Shown here: in pieces, positions 12,843 to 24,042 of the stretch
Position numbering within the stretch: the stretch's first letter is position 1
Layout: every line of letters starts with the position of its first letter
NCBI GenBank assembly: GCA_014218235.1
Contig: CM024759.1
Span: 75,227,079-75,291,078, forward strand
Direction: 5' to 3'
Origin: Colocasia esculenta
Lineage: Eukaryota; Streptophyta; Magnoliopsida; Alismatales; Araceae
DNA length: 64,000 nucleotides
Translations under genes and position numbers: made by a program
Notes under the pieces: model-generated
Told to the model about the DNA's origin: nothing
Databases searched by the model: none
The model's input: the letters and a program-made list of their open reading frames with translations, nothing else

Positions 12843-12984
12843 GTCAACAACCAGCCAGTAGCTGTCGACAACCAGTCAATGCCTGTCGACAACCACCAGT
12901 TGGCTGTTGACAACTAAAGACTAGATTCATAAATGCAGTTCTGGATGGAGCAGTAGTTGTCGACAACCACCAGTCTCTATTGAC
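12843..12984. repeat. GTCGAC palindrome array, left LTR of element 2
   Basis: Intact cores start at 12864, 12885 and 12959. Decayed cores lie at 12843 (GTCAAC), 12906 (GTTGAC) and 12979 (ATTGAC). The spacings are 21, 21, 21, 53 and 20. Most losses are C-to-T type changes at the CpG. Confidence 0.85.
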
Positions 12985-14026
12985 AAACAGACCCATTTCT
13001 TCATCTAATACACTCTTGAACTGTCCAAACAAGTTGTCTTTACTATATTATTGAATTCTAAACTACTATACCACTATGATGAGTTATTTAACCATCAACC
13101 AATCCATCCTTGGATATTCTTTGACATCATAAATTATGTTGTTTCTTATACCTTCTGGATATCTTTAACCACTAACTCATAGAACCTTGCTTCCTGTGAT
13201 ATTATTTTACTTCTGACGAGTGCCTAAGTACCATGTATGTATGTTTATCAGAAATGAAAATGTGATGACGTACTTTTGGGTCTTCAGACTCTCATGAACT
13301 AATGTTTGTGCAAATGGGGCAGATCCAGTTTCGGGAGGAGCACCCGAATTCGTTTAATCTACGCAGAGTGGTATGGATCCACGGGGTGTTTGACATGACA
13401 CCACCATATTCTAAATTGGTCGACATTTCCATGAATTATGTTGAGACATGAATGTTTGTTGCTTGCTTGAGGAGTGGACAGGGCATCTCTACACATATAC
13501 TTGCTCTATTTTCTTTTGAACTATTGTTCATACGCTCATGCTTTGCTATTTTACTGATGGTCACTATATGTCAGTTCATTGGCATATTATCTTATTCTTG
13601 TCACTGTTTGATAATCATGGTTTACTTCATCTACGATCTGATTTGTGCCATTCTCTGTTACTTGTACCTAGTACTTATTACATTCTTATACCACAATTAT
13701 CTTTGTCTCATGTAAACTTTTATATTCCTTGATTTTGGAGGATAAATCCTACTGGGCAAGATTGCTCATACCTACTTTTTCCCAAGTAATCTACAGCTCT
13801 AGAAGGTGGGACATCGGGATTTGTGTGCTGAGAGATCAACCTTTGCGGTGTTTGCCTTTGAGTTGTAATTTGAGAATCGTGTAATACCTAGAGAATGACA
13901 ATTAATTAATTTTTATTTAGTGAAGCCCCCGAACAATTTCTGCTCGAAAAGTTCAACATTTACTCTTGATTTTCTATTCACTCACGTTACAACATTTATA
14001 GATATATTAAATGTCGGGACATGACA

Positions 14027-14045
14027 GAATGGTATCACAACATCG
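14027..14045 (+). promoter_or_regulatory. Primer binding site region of element 2
   Basis: GAATGGTATCACAACATCGG follows the left LTR directly. It corresponds to the GAATGGTATCAGAGCATTGG seen in element 3, so it is a slightly mutated initiator-tRNA primer site. Confidence 0.75.
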
Positions 14046-14309
14046 GTTGAGGATCCAAATACTTTAGAGTTATTGGTCTTCAACATCCTGTAGTGACTTG
14101 TGAGGATGGGTAGAAAGCCTGAGGTTAAATTAGATAAGTAAAGTTGGAGATAGATAAATCATATGTCATCTCTCAAAATCCTATAAGGAAAAGACATCAT
14201 TTAATCACGAAGGTCAATGTATCAAGTAACTAGATACACACGGTAACAACTGTACTAATAGTATTTGTTAGAAAAACTGAGTTTTAAACTGCATGTTGAT
14301 TAAACAAAC

Positions 14310-14815
14310 TTAAATTTGTTTGCTCAGCCTAGCGTGATGGGAGAAGAAACACATTGGAGAGAGGTTCAATATACAATGAACAACCTTACTCAGTCCTTGG
14401 AGCGAGTAGTTCCAGTCGGTGATCAAGGTAAAATGGAACTGCATGGAAATATTAGAAGTACAAACCTCCAAGACAGTAAGTGTTACAGTATCTATAAGGA
14501 AGAGAATAGTCCCCTCCAGTAATAGAGAACAACTGGCAATAAGAAATGGTGAAGAGGCACAAGAAGACCAAAAGATCAAGAAAAAAAAAGCCAATAAGAA
14601 TGTTAAGGCACAACCTAAGGAAGCTTGTTGTGTTGTCACAAATCGGGCCATGTCAAAGAAAACTGTTGGTGGAAACAAGGAGCATGTTTGAGGTGCGGAA
14701 GTCTAAATCGGATCTCAAATATCCTGTTCCATCTCAGAACAATGACAAGAGTTTAGAAGACTTTAAGCCACAAGGAGAATCGACTGAGGCTATTAGAAGT
14801 AACTTTTATGTATAA
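14310..14815 (+). pseudogene. Decayed gag fragment of element 2
   Basis: Overlapping short frames carry pieces of one former protein. The first frame starts MGEETHWREVQYTMNNL; later frames are basic and Lys/Asn-rich. Around 14620-14700 the Cys and His residues of a CCHC zinc knuckle, with a Gly-His pair, can be recognised only by changing frame within the motif. The same protein segment is present in element 3 (27102-27461, minus), and there it is also frameshifted. The role of an intact gag would be RNA packaging; this copy cannot make it. Confidence 0.7.
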
Positions 14816-15408
14816 GTCAGTAGGACTAGAGTATAGTGAGAGATGCTTGAATTTAGTTGTTATAGTATGTCAAAGTTTAGTAAGCTTTGCCAACCAATGT
14901 AATTTTGTAAGGATGATTATAGAGTTTTGTACTAGAGACCTTATATGATAAATATAATCTTTGTTGTCTATCATCATATTCTCAATATTCACCATTCTCG
15001 TCATGCTTTATTACTATTTCCAAGGAATATGTATCAATATAACTCTCGAAGGATTAAGGTTATTCCTTAGTGGGGAAGACCTTAAGTATAATATGCTATT
15101 AACAAGGATCTGCACAATACTTAATATACTACTGCCAAAAATAAAGAACATAGTGGAGGTTGCATCTAATTAAACCCATGATCACAACACGACTCCTTAA
15201 TATCTCAAAATGCTAATATTTAGATCCCCATCAATGGACGATGTCATGACAACAAGATATATAGTGGGTGTACACGTCGTATAACATAATAATCATGACA
15301 AGATTGGTGAGACTAATCTGGACTAAATGAAATTTAAAAGGCTGAAAACATAATCCTTGTGATCCATCCAAACTAGTCATGGAGTTTGGAGGACCAAACT
15401 CTTTTCTT

Positions 15409-15422
15409 AGTGGGGGAGGAAT
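15409..15422 (+). promoter_or_regulatory. Polypurine tract of element 2
   Basis: AGTGGGGGAGGAAT abuts the right LTR and matches the AGTGGGGGAGAGTT of element 3. It is the expected primer for second-strand synthesis. Confidence 0.85.
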
Positions 15423-18400
15423 TGTAACACCCCAAAATTTAATACCAAAATAATAATATGATCAAAAATTAGAGAAGATTCTAATTTTTATAAAAGACAT
15501 AAATACTTACTAGAAACCTGATTATCTTTACTTTAGAGATATTTCTACATTAGTAAAGTGACCTCGATACTGTCTTCAAATGTGCGCACTCCGACAGGGC
15601 ACCACTAGAATTCGGTAACAGAATTGAAATTCGACACCACCATAATTCTCAAAAAAATGTACTGATTTTAAAGACACAAATATCATGAATTGTTGATGCA
15701 CATATATCGAGATTAAGTCAACCCAATAATTTTTTGGGTAATTTTTTACTGAACGAAAATTATTTCAAAAAATTAAACTAAAATCATTATAATTTGAAAA
15801 ACCTTTCAATTAGCTTATGCTTTAAATTTCAACTTGATTGGACATCGTTTGAATACAAAAATAAAGGGTTTGAATGAATTAAATCTGAATTACGAAACTG
15901 ATTTATGAATATTTATGCTTACGTAACTTTGGCTATGTAAGACACTTATCTCTTGCGTAAATTGATTACACATACCTGAATACGTGTTGAAGGCTAAGTT
16001 ACCTCTATTGAACATGGCCAAGCAGTAAGAAGTGATTTTACAAACATCTACGTGTGTTGTTACGTGCTTACAGTGCACAACACCTGGGAAACCTATTACA
16101 CCCTCCCTTGCTCACTCTTAGGACTGTTTGCTCACTTGTCCATCACTCCGTGTTGCTGCTGCAACTGCTGCTATTGCTGTTGCTGTTGCTGTTGCTGTTA
16201 CTACAACTACTGCTACGGCTGTTGCTGCTGCTACTACGGCTACTACTGCTGTCATTGCTACTCTTGCTATTGCATCCTCTTACCTGGAATATAGGAGGAT
16301 TTGCATTTCTCTTTTGGCTAGGTAGGTTCCTCCCTATGATTCCTCTCTAATTGCTTATTTTCATGCTTGTAGGTCTCTCTATCCTCATAAACCCTTATTT
16401 CTTGTTTGTTCCATACTTTGTAGGTGCATCCTGTTAAATCTTGATTATATATTCGCAGGCCTCTCCATCCCTAAAGACCTTTATTTTCTGCTTGTTTTAT
16501 GCTTAGTAAGAACTTCTGGAACAAGCCAAATCAACCTCAAGTTCTATTTTAGTGACTTTGAATAAGCTTAACAAATCTCATGTTTCCTCCTATGTTCATG
16601 CTCATATGATTTTGATATCATCTCCCTGACAATATTGGTCACTACCACTCCAGATTGTGTAGAAACTACTTTTGTATATGCTTGCTTATCTATCTTGTAA
16701 TAATCATGAGCTTTATCTTTTCTTGAATATGACCATAGTTTTAAAACCTTCAAGCAACGATTTCATGAGGATCCATTAGTTCTAACATCAACTTTTTCCA
16801 ATAGAATACTCAATTTTGGATTCCATCCTTTTTTGATAGAATAATTAGACTTGGACTCCATCTAGTTATATTTTCTAGACCTCGAACAACCTTATAAATT
16901 CCTTTGTTCTATAGTAATACCATCGTTGGCTATGTACTTCTGTCATAAACTGATTCCAATCCTTGTTAGTATGTTTTGAATACAAGATTACATCATGAAA
17001 CTAGAAACCTCGATTTATTCCTACATGACAGAGAAATCTAATTAGATATTTATGCCACTGGATATGGTCCATTATATTCAAGAATGATGTTTGATCTACA
17101 AATTTAGGGTTAGATGAAATCTGAACCTTGAAACCAAGTTGATTATCTTTTACTGACTACTTAGCAGCCAATTTTGGTATAACCCCAATATTCTGCTACA
17201 TGAATAGAAAGAAAAGGGTGTTGGTTACTGACAGTAAGATTTTCACCCTTTACCTTCTCTCTTCATCTTAAATGCCATTTAATTATCACTCTTGTAGACC
17301 ATAGAAAACCCTCTTTATTTCCCAAATATCAAGTCTCCAATGTTAGAGTATAATCGGGGCTTGAATTCCTTGTTTGTAGCCTTAACTAGCTAGTCCTGCC
17401 AACAACCAGCCAGTAGCTGTCGACAACCAGCCAGTGTTTGTCGACAACCAGCCAGTGTCTGTCGACAACCACCAGTCGGCTGTCGACAACTAAAGACCAG
17501 ATTCATGAATGTAGTTCTGGATGGAGCAGTAGTTGTCGACAACCACCAGTCTTTATTGACAAACATACACTTTCTTCATCTAATCACACTTGAACTATCC
17601 AAACAAGTTGCCTTTACTATTTTCTTGAATTCTAAACTACTATACCACTAGGATGAGTTATTTAACCATCAACCAAATCCATTGGATTATTCTTTGACAT
17701 CCTAAATTATGTTGTTTCTTATACCTTCTGGATATCTTTAACCACTAACTCATAGAACCTTGCTTCCTGTGATATTGTTTTACTTCTGATGAGTGCCCAA
17801 GTATCATGTATGTATGTTTATCAGAAATGGTAATAGGATGACGTACTTTTAGGTCTTCGGACTCTCATGGACTAATGCATGTGCAAATAGGGCAGATCCA
17901 GTCCCGGGAAGAGCATCCGAATTCATTTAATCTGCGCAGAGCGATATGGATTCACGGGGTGTTTGGCATGACACCACTATATTCTAAATTGATCGACATT
18001 TCCATAAATTATGTTGAGACATGAATGTTTATTGCTTGCTTGAGGAGTGGACATGACATCTCTACACATATACTTTCTCTATTTCTTCTGAACTATGTTT
18101 CATACGCTCATGCTTTGCTATTTCACTGATGGTCACTATATGTCAGTTCATTGACATATTATTTTATTATTGTCACTGTTTGATAGTCATGATTCACTTC
18201 ATCTACGATCTGATTAATTTGTGCCATTCTTCGTTACTTGTACCCAGTACTTATTACATTCTTATACCACAATTATCTTTGTCTCATGTAAACTTTTATA
18301 TTCCTTGATTTTGGAGGATAAATCCTACTGAGCAAGATTGCTCATACCTACTTTTTCCCAGATAATCTACAGCTCTAGAAGGCGGGACATCGGGATTTGT

Positions 18401-18598
18401 GTGCTGAGAGATCAACATTTACGGCGTTTGCCTTTGAGTTGTAATTTGAGAATCGTGTAATACCTAAAGAATGACAATTAATTATTTGTATTTAGTGAAG
18501 CCCCCGAACAATTTCTACTTGAAAAGTTCAACATTTACTCTTGATTTCTATTCACTCGCGTTATGACATTTATATATATTAAAGATCGAGACGTGACA
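15423..18598 (+). repeat. Right (3') LTR of element 2
   Basis: This 3176-bp LTR is collinear with the left LTR. It carries the triplet tract at about 16150-16272 and a GTCGAC array at 17398-17560 that has one more 21-bp unit than the left copy. Confidence 0.88.
17398..17560. repeat. GTCGAC palindrome array, right LTR of element 2
   Basis: Intact cores start at 17419, 17440, 17461, 17482 and 17535. Decayed cores lie at 17398 and 17555. The spacings are 21, 21, 21, 21, 53 and 20. The 21-bp unit reads roughly GTCGACAACCAGCCAGTGTCT. Confidence 0.9.
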
Positions 18599-18707
18599 GT
18601 GGTTCATCATATTTGCGCAAGACCTGCAGTAGATAGTGTAACGGACACTTCCATGAATCTAAGAGGAAGCTCATTTGAAAACCAACGACAAATCAAATTT
18701 CGATGCA

Positions 18708-18739
<32 letters not shown>

Positions 18740-19179
18740 CACGTTTGAACTTTGAAGTGAAAATCACCAAAAATGTCTTTCCATGCCCAATTGACATGGG
18801 GCGGCGATTTCACCTCGTCGCCTGCGCCTTACATGGCGCGGGTGACAAGATTTGCAAATTAAGAAAAAAATGGAAAAAAATTCTCCAAACATCCGTGTTG
18901 AGTGCGTCTCTCTCTATTTAGGCCATTTTTTTTTAAAGCGGAGTTACATCCGTTTTTGCAAGGCGCGCAACTTCTATCTCTCTCTCTCTTAGGTGATTTT
19001 GCAGAGCACAATAGTCGAGATGAATCCTAACTCATTTGGATGTGCAACAAGTCTTGTAAAAAATTTTTAATTTTAAAATCTTTTGAAATCCGTTACCAAA
19101 CGCAGCCTCAGATGAGGATGACTATCTTAGAATAGAGAAAAGAGCTTGTCTTAACCGGAGCCAATGTGAACTGAACTTA
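18599..19179. other. Intergenic DNA with an AT microsatellite
   Basis: No gene is seen. A (TA)n run occupies about 18708-18738. A GC-richer patch follows (18780-18850). Short similar phrases AAAATCACC at about 18759 and, inverted, near 18995 could be ends of a small decayed DNA element, but I could not confirm a target duplication. Confidence 0.5.
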
Positions 19180-19832
19180 GGGTCCGTTTGTTTTAAAGTA
19201 AAACTTCGTCAGGAAATGATTTTCAGGGAAAACTTTATTCTTTCCCTCATTTGTTATCCTGTAAAAGTAAAATCTGAAAAAACAAATCCAAAAATTATTG
19301 GATTTTGGCATCCGCGCAAAAAGCACGGATGCCATTTTCCGGTTTGCTTTGTTGATGCCGCCATTTGCCCAGGAACATAAATGCACTATTCATTCAAGAT
19401 GGATTTTTATTTTTGTTCCACTCATTTAAATAATATTTGTCAATTTAATTATTTTTCATTAGTTATTTTATTTTTTACTTTTTATTAAAATATATGTAAA
19501 ATATTATTCATTCAAATTGTGTTTTTATTTTATTTCTCCTACTTTAAATTATATTTGTCAAAGTTACTTATTTTTCATTAGTTATCTAATTTTTTTATTT
19601 TTTAAAAATATTAAAAATAAAAATAAAAATTAAAAAATTTGATGAATAGTGTTAATACACAAGGAGTATATGACTCTCTCTCATTTGAATAGATCATAAG
19701 ATCTCATACTCTATACAACTTTATATTTTTCTAACAACCAAATAGACAATTACGTTTTCATTTTCACGTAAAAGTTATTCCGTAGAAAACTATTTCCCTC
19801 TAAAACTGTTTTACATGCAACCAAATAGACCC
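19180..19832. mobile_element. PIF/Harbinger (Tourist-like) MITE, 653 bp
   Basis: The ends form an imperfect inverted repeat of about 25 bases: GGGTCCGTTTGTTTTAAAG at the left and, read from the right, GGGTCTATTTGGTTGCATG, both followed by TAAAAC. TTA flanks both sides (19177-19179 and 19833-19835), the usual PIF/Harbinger target. No transposase is encoded. Inside, a ~118-bp segment starting TTCATTCAA is duplicated in tandem (about 19389-19506 and 19507-19620). Confidence 0.8.
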
Positions 19833-19835
19833 TTA

Positions 19836-20852
19836 ATCCTCCATTCTTTCTAAAGCGCCACCTGAAAGGCATCACAATGGAGATCAGATACCTTTTGTGA
19901 GAAGGAAAAAAAGTTCAGCAACTGAGTTCATAATTCACCATTTGAGGCTGAGCATTGAAGGCCGACGGAGGGGTTTCCACATTTTTCTTTCTTCTACACT
20001 TGTTGTAGTTGGTTTTCCTGTGCTTTCATTTATGCCTTCTTTTCCATTAGACATTCTTTTGATACGTTGTAACTTTTGTTAAGGTTGTACTTTTAGTTAG
20101 AAGTGTGGACTAAGTTGCCCAATTTCTCATTGGAAAGGAGAAGACTTGCATGAGTGTGGGCATGCATCAGGGTGTTTTTGTTTTTGTTTTTTTGAGCGGG
20201 GCATCAGGGTGTTTGTAACTAGCTAGCGATCATGTTCTTTATTGGTTAGAAAGAGAAGATTTATAGTTTAACATGTGATTGTGATTGACTAGCGATTCGC
20301 ATTCAGTGGTGTCAAGTGTGAGTTTTGTTCTACTAGTCAGTGAAAATATCAAGATATTAATTTTTCTTTGAAAATTAGACGAAGAGTAGAATGGATCAAC
20401 ACTGAATTAAGATAAAATTTTCGATCTTATAATATCAAATCGGTTTTAAAGTCTCTAAGTTTTAATCGACCACGACTTATTTATCCTCTCCTGGATCTCC
20501 ATTACATTAACAACAAGAAGTATTACCCACGAATGTTACAAAGACTCCATGGGCAAGGTTAACAAGATTAGGAAACCGTCTTCTATTAGGGTAACACAAA
20601 TTCAAGCCGGAAGAGGTCCGCTCATTTCGAAGAAAGGTTTTCACCTGTTTTTTTGGAAAAACCGTCTTGGACTTTCTGTAATGCAGTCATCCGTTTGAAG
20701 TGATGCGGATGCCCACTCCATAGCAGAGCATTCTTTCTTTGCACATGTCATAATTAGCATAATGACATGTTAGAAGATAGAACTAGGTAGGTCAACGGTA
20801 ATCAATAAATCGATAGCACTCCACCTATTTCGAATTTGTTTCAGTTTGTTAC
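19836..20852. other. Intergenic DNA, no gene seen
   Basis: Only short reading frames without recognisable similarity are present. GCATCAGGGTGTTT occurs twice around a T-rich run (about 20166-20216). GTTAC at 20848-20852 is the left target duplication of the following solo LTR. Confidence 0.5.
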
Positions 20853-21560
20853 TGTTACCCTATATGTAATATAGGTCGGCTCACGTTGAGATGACCGTCG
20901 AAGTGATCATGATCGAGGTACAAGCCGAGACGACCAAGCTGAAGAAACCATTCCGAGGTCCGCTGAGCTGACGTGAGACGTTTGTTCCGAACTCCCGACC
21001 TGACCTGTAAAGTCTGCCGAGAGACTTCGGCGGAGAGACACTCCGATGCTAGTCAGTCATTAGCCGAACAGAATGACCTAGCCTATGGAGTAGAATAACG
21101 TACCTGGGTCTGAAGAGTGTCGCCTCTTTTATAGAGTTAGGATATCCGTGGAACGGTTGGACGACCCTGTGAATCTCGTCGGGGATCTCCGTGATTGTCG
21201 TAGAATCGTGGTCGTAACTGACATGCCAGATCGTGGTCTTAATGGCCACAATTAACGGGCATGTGATTCTCGGACATTGCCTTGTCTGTTACTGCTCCGG
21301 CCGTTACGCGAGCCACACTCCAGGAATCCCGCGGACACTTCGGGCTCCAAGTCGGTTACGTCCGAACCGAATAATCTTCGTCCTTGACCGAGCTGAGGCA
21401 GTCAACCCGAGGGGTGTAAAGAGGTTGGTCTAATCAACCTGAGTCGTCAGCCTAGACGACGCCATCGTTCAACCTAAGCCACGCAAGGACGTCGGCTTAG
21501 GCACTCTGGGAGGTCAGCCGAGTTGAGGGTTAACCGACCTGTGGAGAACTCCCCGTATCA
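20853..21560 (-). mobile_element. Solo LTR, 708 bp
   Basis: The element runs from TGTTACCCTATATG to CCCCGTATCA and is flanked by a perfect 5-bp duplication, GTTAC (20848-20852 and 21561-21565). The minus strand begins TGATACGGGGAG and has a TATAAAAG box at 21126-21133, so it reads on the minus strand. It is GC-rich against AT-rich surroundings. No partner LTR or internal region is present. Confidence 0.88.
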
Positions 21561-21565
21561 GTTAC

Positions 21566-22574
21566 CATTAAATAATATACTATGCATATGTATATATATT
21601 ATTAATATTATCCTTCATCGATTTAATTAGATCGTCAAAATTAAAGTTTGTCTTAAATAATGGCAACTTTTGTAATATATTAAATAATATCTTATATATA
21701 TGTGTATATTTTTGTATTTTTAATTTCATTCTATGTTGATTCATCATTGAGAATAATATAAAAATTAAATTAAAACATATTTGTTTATCATATAGATTAT
21801 TTTTAATTTAAATTTCATTTTAATTGAGTTAATTTACATATTAAATTTTACTTTTATATGTATTCTTATAGCTGGTAACTATCTGCTAATCGTTTGTTAA
21901 TCGTAATTTTCAAATACTATAAGCCGATTTCAAATACATCATTATCTGAATACTTAATGAACAATAACTGGATACAATCATTCCTTAATGAATACAAAAT
22001 TATCCGCACCTTATCTGATATGTTGACATCTCTAAATAGAACTAATAAAAATATAATCATCTAAATCAAAGCTCACATTCAACAATGTGCAATAACTAGT
22101 TTTAGTTATAATTTACATAACATTTAATAATTGTGAGAGTGCAAGTGTGATAATATTTCTTTTTAAACTGTGGCATTTTTATTCTCTTACACTATTTTTA
22201 TTAAAATAAAAATATCTATCAAAATTTAATAACTATATATATTATCATAAATCAATCTACTTTAATTCATCATATTTTATAACTTACTAAAAACTAATGA
22301 TCTCAAGACACATCGGAAAAAGCACCATAATTATTATTGCTCTAAGATCAAACCATAATCAAAATTTAAAATAAAATTCTGCCTCAGTAAGGAAAAATAG
22401 TCATGCTATATTATCTAAAATTTTATTAGATATTCAATCTTAATTAATAGTAAGTTGGATATTTAGTCTCAACTAATAGATTATCGAATTTGTCACATAC
22501 ATCTTCTAGACATAAAACAAATTATTTATATTTTGTGCTTGGATTTTAAATATTAAATACAAATAATAACCATG
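21566..22574. other. AT-rich intergenic DNA
   Basis: No gene or clear element is seen in about 1 kb of very AT-rich sequence. Its end (CCATG, 22570-22574) is the left target duplication of the next solo LTR. Confidence 0.5.
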
Positions 22575-23373
22575 TGTGGTGGCTATTCCTAGCCACCTTT
22601 GTGCGCAGAGCCCATCATGGTCTATCCCAATTCAGCGGACAAACGTGGTCCTTCCATAGGGCGCCACGTCTTCTCAGGAGCAGCTTTAAGGTCCCGAGAA
22701 CGATCCCTGCATTCAGGTACCAGTGGGACCCAAGAACCGTCTTCGGACGCCTTACAGCCTGTTCGGCCCAGGGCCCTCTTTTCCGAGCAGACGCTGCTCG
22801 GCGTGTGTCGGGGCCTCTTCGGCACGAGCAACACTTCCGTGCATTGGACATCCAGTAGCAGGCTTTGTCACCGAGCAACAAGTTCCATTTACCGAACAGG
22901 GCCCCTGCCCGGTACCTCCGACCAGGAGGATTCAAACAGCCCTCCGTCTCCTTGTGACGGTTACAACGGCTGCATCATGCATGCCCCATGAATTAAATGG
23001 TGCATTAATTGCAAGGCCCCTCAACGGGCGCCTCCCCGCCAATGGTGCTAACATGCGCGCCCTTTGCGGCGTTGATCAGGGACGTTCCGTCCCTCTCCCT
23101 CAGCACTTCTGCCTATAAAAGGCTCCGATAAACCTCCATGCCGAGGTACGTGATCTAACGCACATCGCTCTCGCACAACACTGAACCCTTTTTCTCCAAG
23201 CATCACTTGCAGTTTACTGACTTAGGCATCGGAGGATTCTCCTCGATTCTTCAACTGGACCCCTCTGATTCCGTTCTGGTTTTGTAGGCATTCGTCCGCT
23301 ACCGGCGGTCATCTTCCATGTCTCCAAGTGTAGACCCGTTTGGTTCCAGCCCAAACAAAGAAATACATCCACA
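22575..23373 (+). mobile_element. Solo LTR of the TGTGGTGG family, copy A, 799 bp
   Basis: The LTR begins TGTGGTGGCTATTCC and ends CATCCACA, with TGTGG/CCACA ends. CCATG flanks both sides (22570-22574 and 23374-23378). A TATAAAA box at 23114-23120 gives + orientation. A second solo LTR of the same family lies at 48663-49475. The GC-rich reading frames inside (for example 22599-22991) are not conserved proteins. Confidence 0.92.
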
Positions 23374-23429
23374 CCATGAACTAACTCAAATCATAAATTT
23401 AACACAAGATCAAATTTTTACATCAATGA

Positions 23430-24005
23430 TGTCACGTCCCGACATTTAATATATCTATAAATGCCGGAATGTGAACGCAAGAGGAATCAAGAGTAAAATT
23501 TAAACTAATTGAGCAGCAAATTGCTCAGGAGCTCTATTAAATAAAAAATTGACAATTGTCATTCTATGAATATTACAAGATTCCCAATTTATAATCTCAA
23601 AAGTAAAATACCGTCAAGGATGATCTCTCCACACATAAATCCCGAAGTTCCCGCCTTCTAGATACCTGAAAAATAGGATTTAGTGAGCTAACTAGCCCAG
23701 TAGGATTCAAATTCTCAAACCAAAGGATTAAACGGTATGATGATCAAGGAAAAGGCTTGAGTGAAATCATAGATGGACCAACAAGCATCTGAATATGACA
23801 GTGAATGTGAAACAGTAGAATGGATACATGGGATATGCTCAAGAATTCACATTGAAACTCAAGTTCTAGTTCATGTAAACACAAGAAAAGACTTGACTGA
23901 TACCAAAGATGAACAAACAAATATCTTATCATGATAATGAAAATTGGAACAGTGGTACTGAATTACAAAACGTGCTCAGAATTCACAGTGAATCTCATAA
24001 TTTGG

Positions 24006-24042
<37 letters not shown>

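Larger units (their letters stand above)
10845..14026 (+). repeat. Left (5') LTR of element 2
   Basis: This 3182-bp LTR has TG...CA ends. A TATTTATA box lies at about 11525-11532. A GCT/GTT triplet-rich tract follows at about 11580-11703 and a GTCGAC array at 12843-12984. Short reading frames over the triplet tract give runs of Cys/Tyr, Leu or Ala and are not genes. Confidence 0.88.
10845..18598 (+). mobile_element. LTR retrotransposon 2, non-autonomous, 3.2-kb LTRs
   Basis: The left LTR is 10845-14026 and the right LTR 15423-18598, starting TGTAGCACCCC and TGTAACACCCC and ending in ATGACA or GTGACA. The flanks GTGGC (10840-10844) and GTGGT (18599-18603) fit a target duplication with one change. 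The internal region is only 1396 bp: a primer site just after 14026, a decayed gag segment and a polypurine tract. No pol domain is seen. The element shares ends, primer region, polypurine tract, CTG-rich tract and GTCGAC arrays with the solo LTR at 6015 and element 3. The two LTRs differ by many substitutions and small indels, so the insertion is not recent. Confidence 0.9.

Noticed and set aside
18752..19005. Possible small DNA transposon with AAAATCACC ends
   Set aside because: The inverted ends are short and no target duplication could be found.
22599..23118. Frames of about 130 codons
   Set aside because: They lie inside a solo LTR with target duplications and are not preserved in copy B at 48663.
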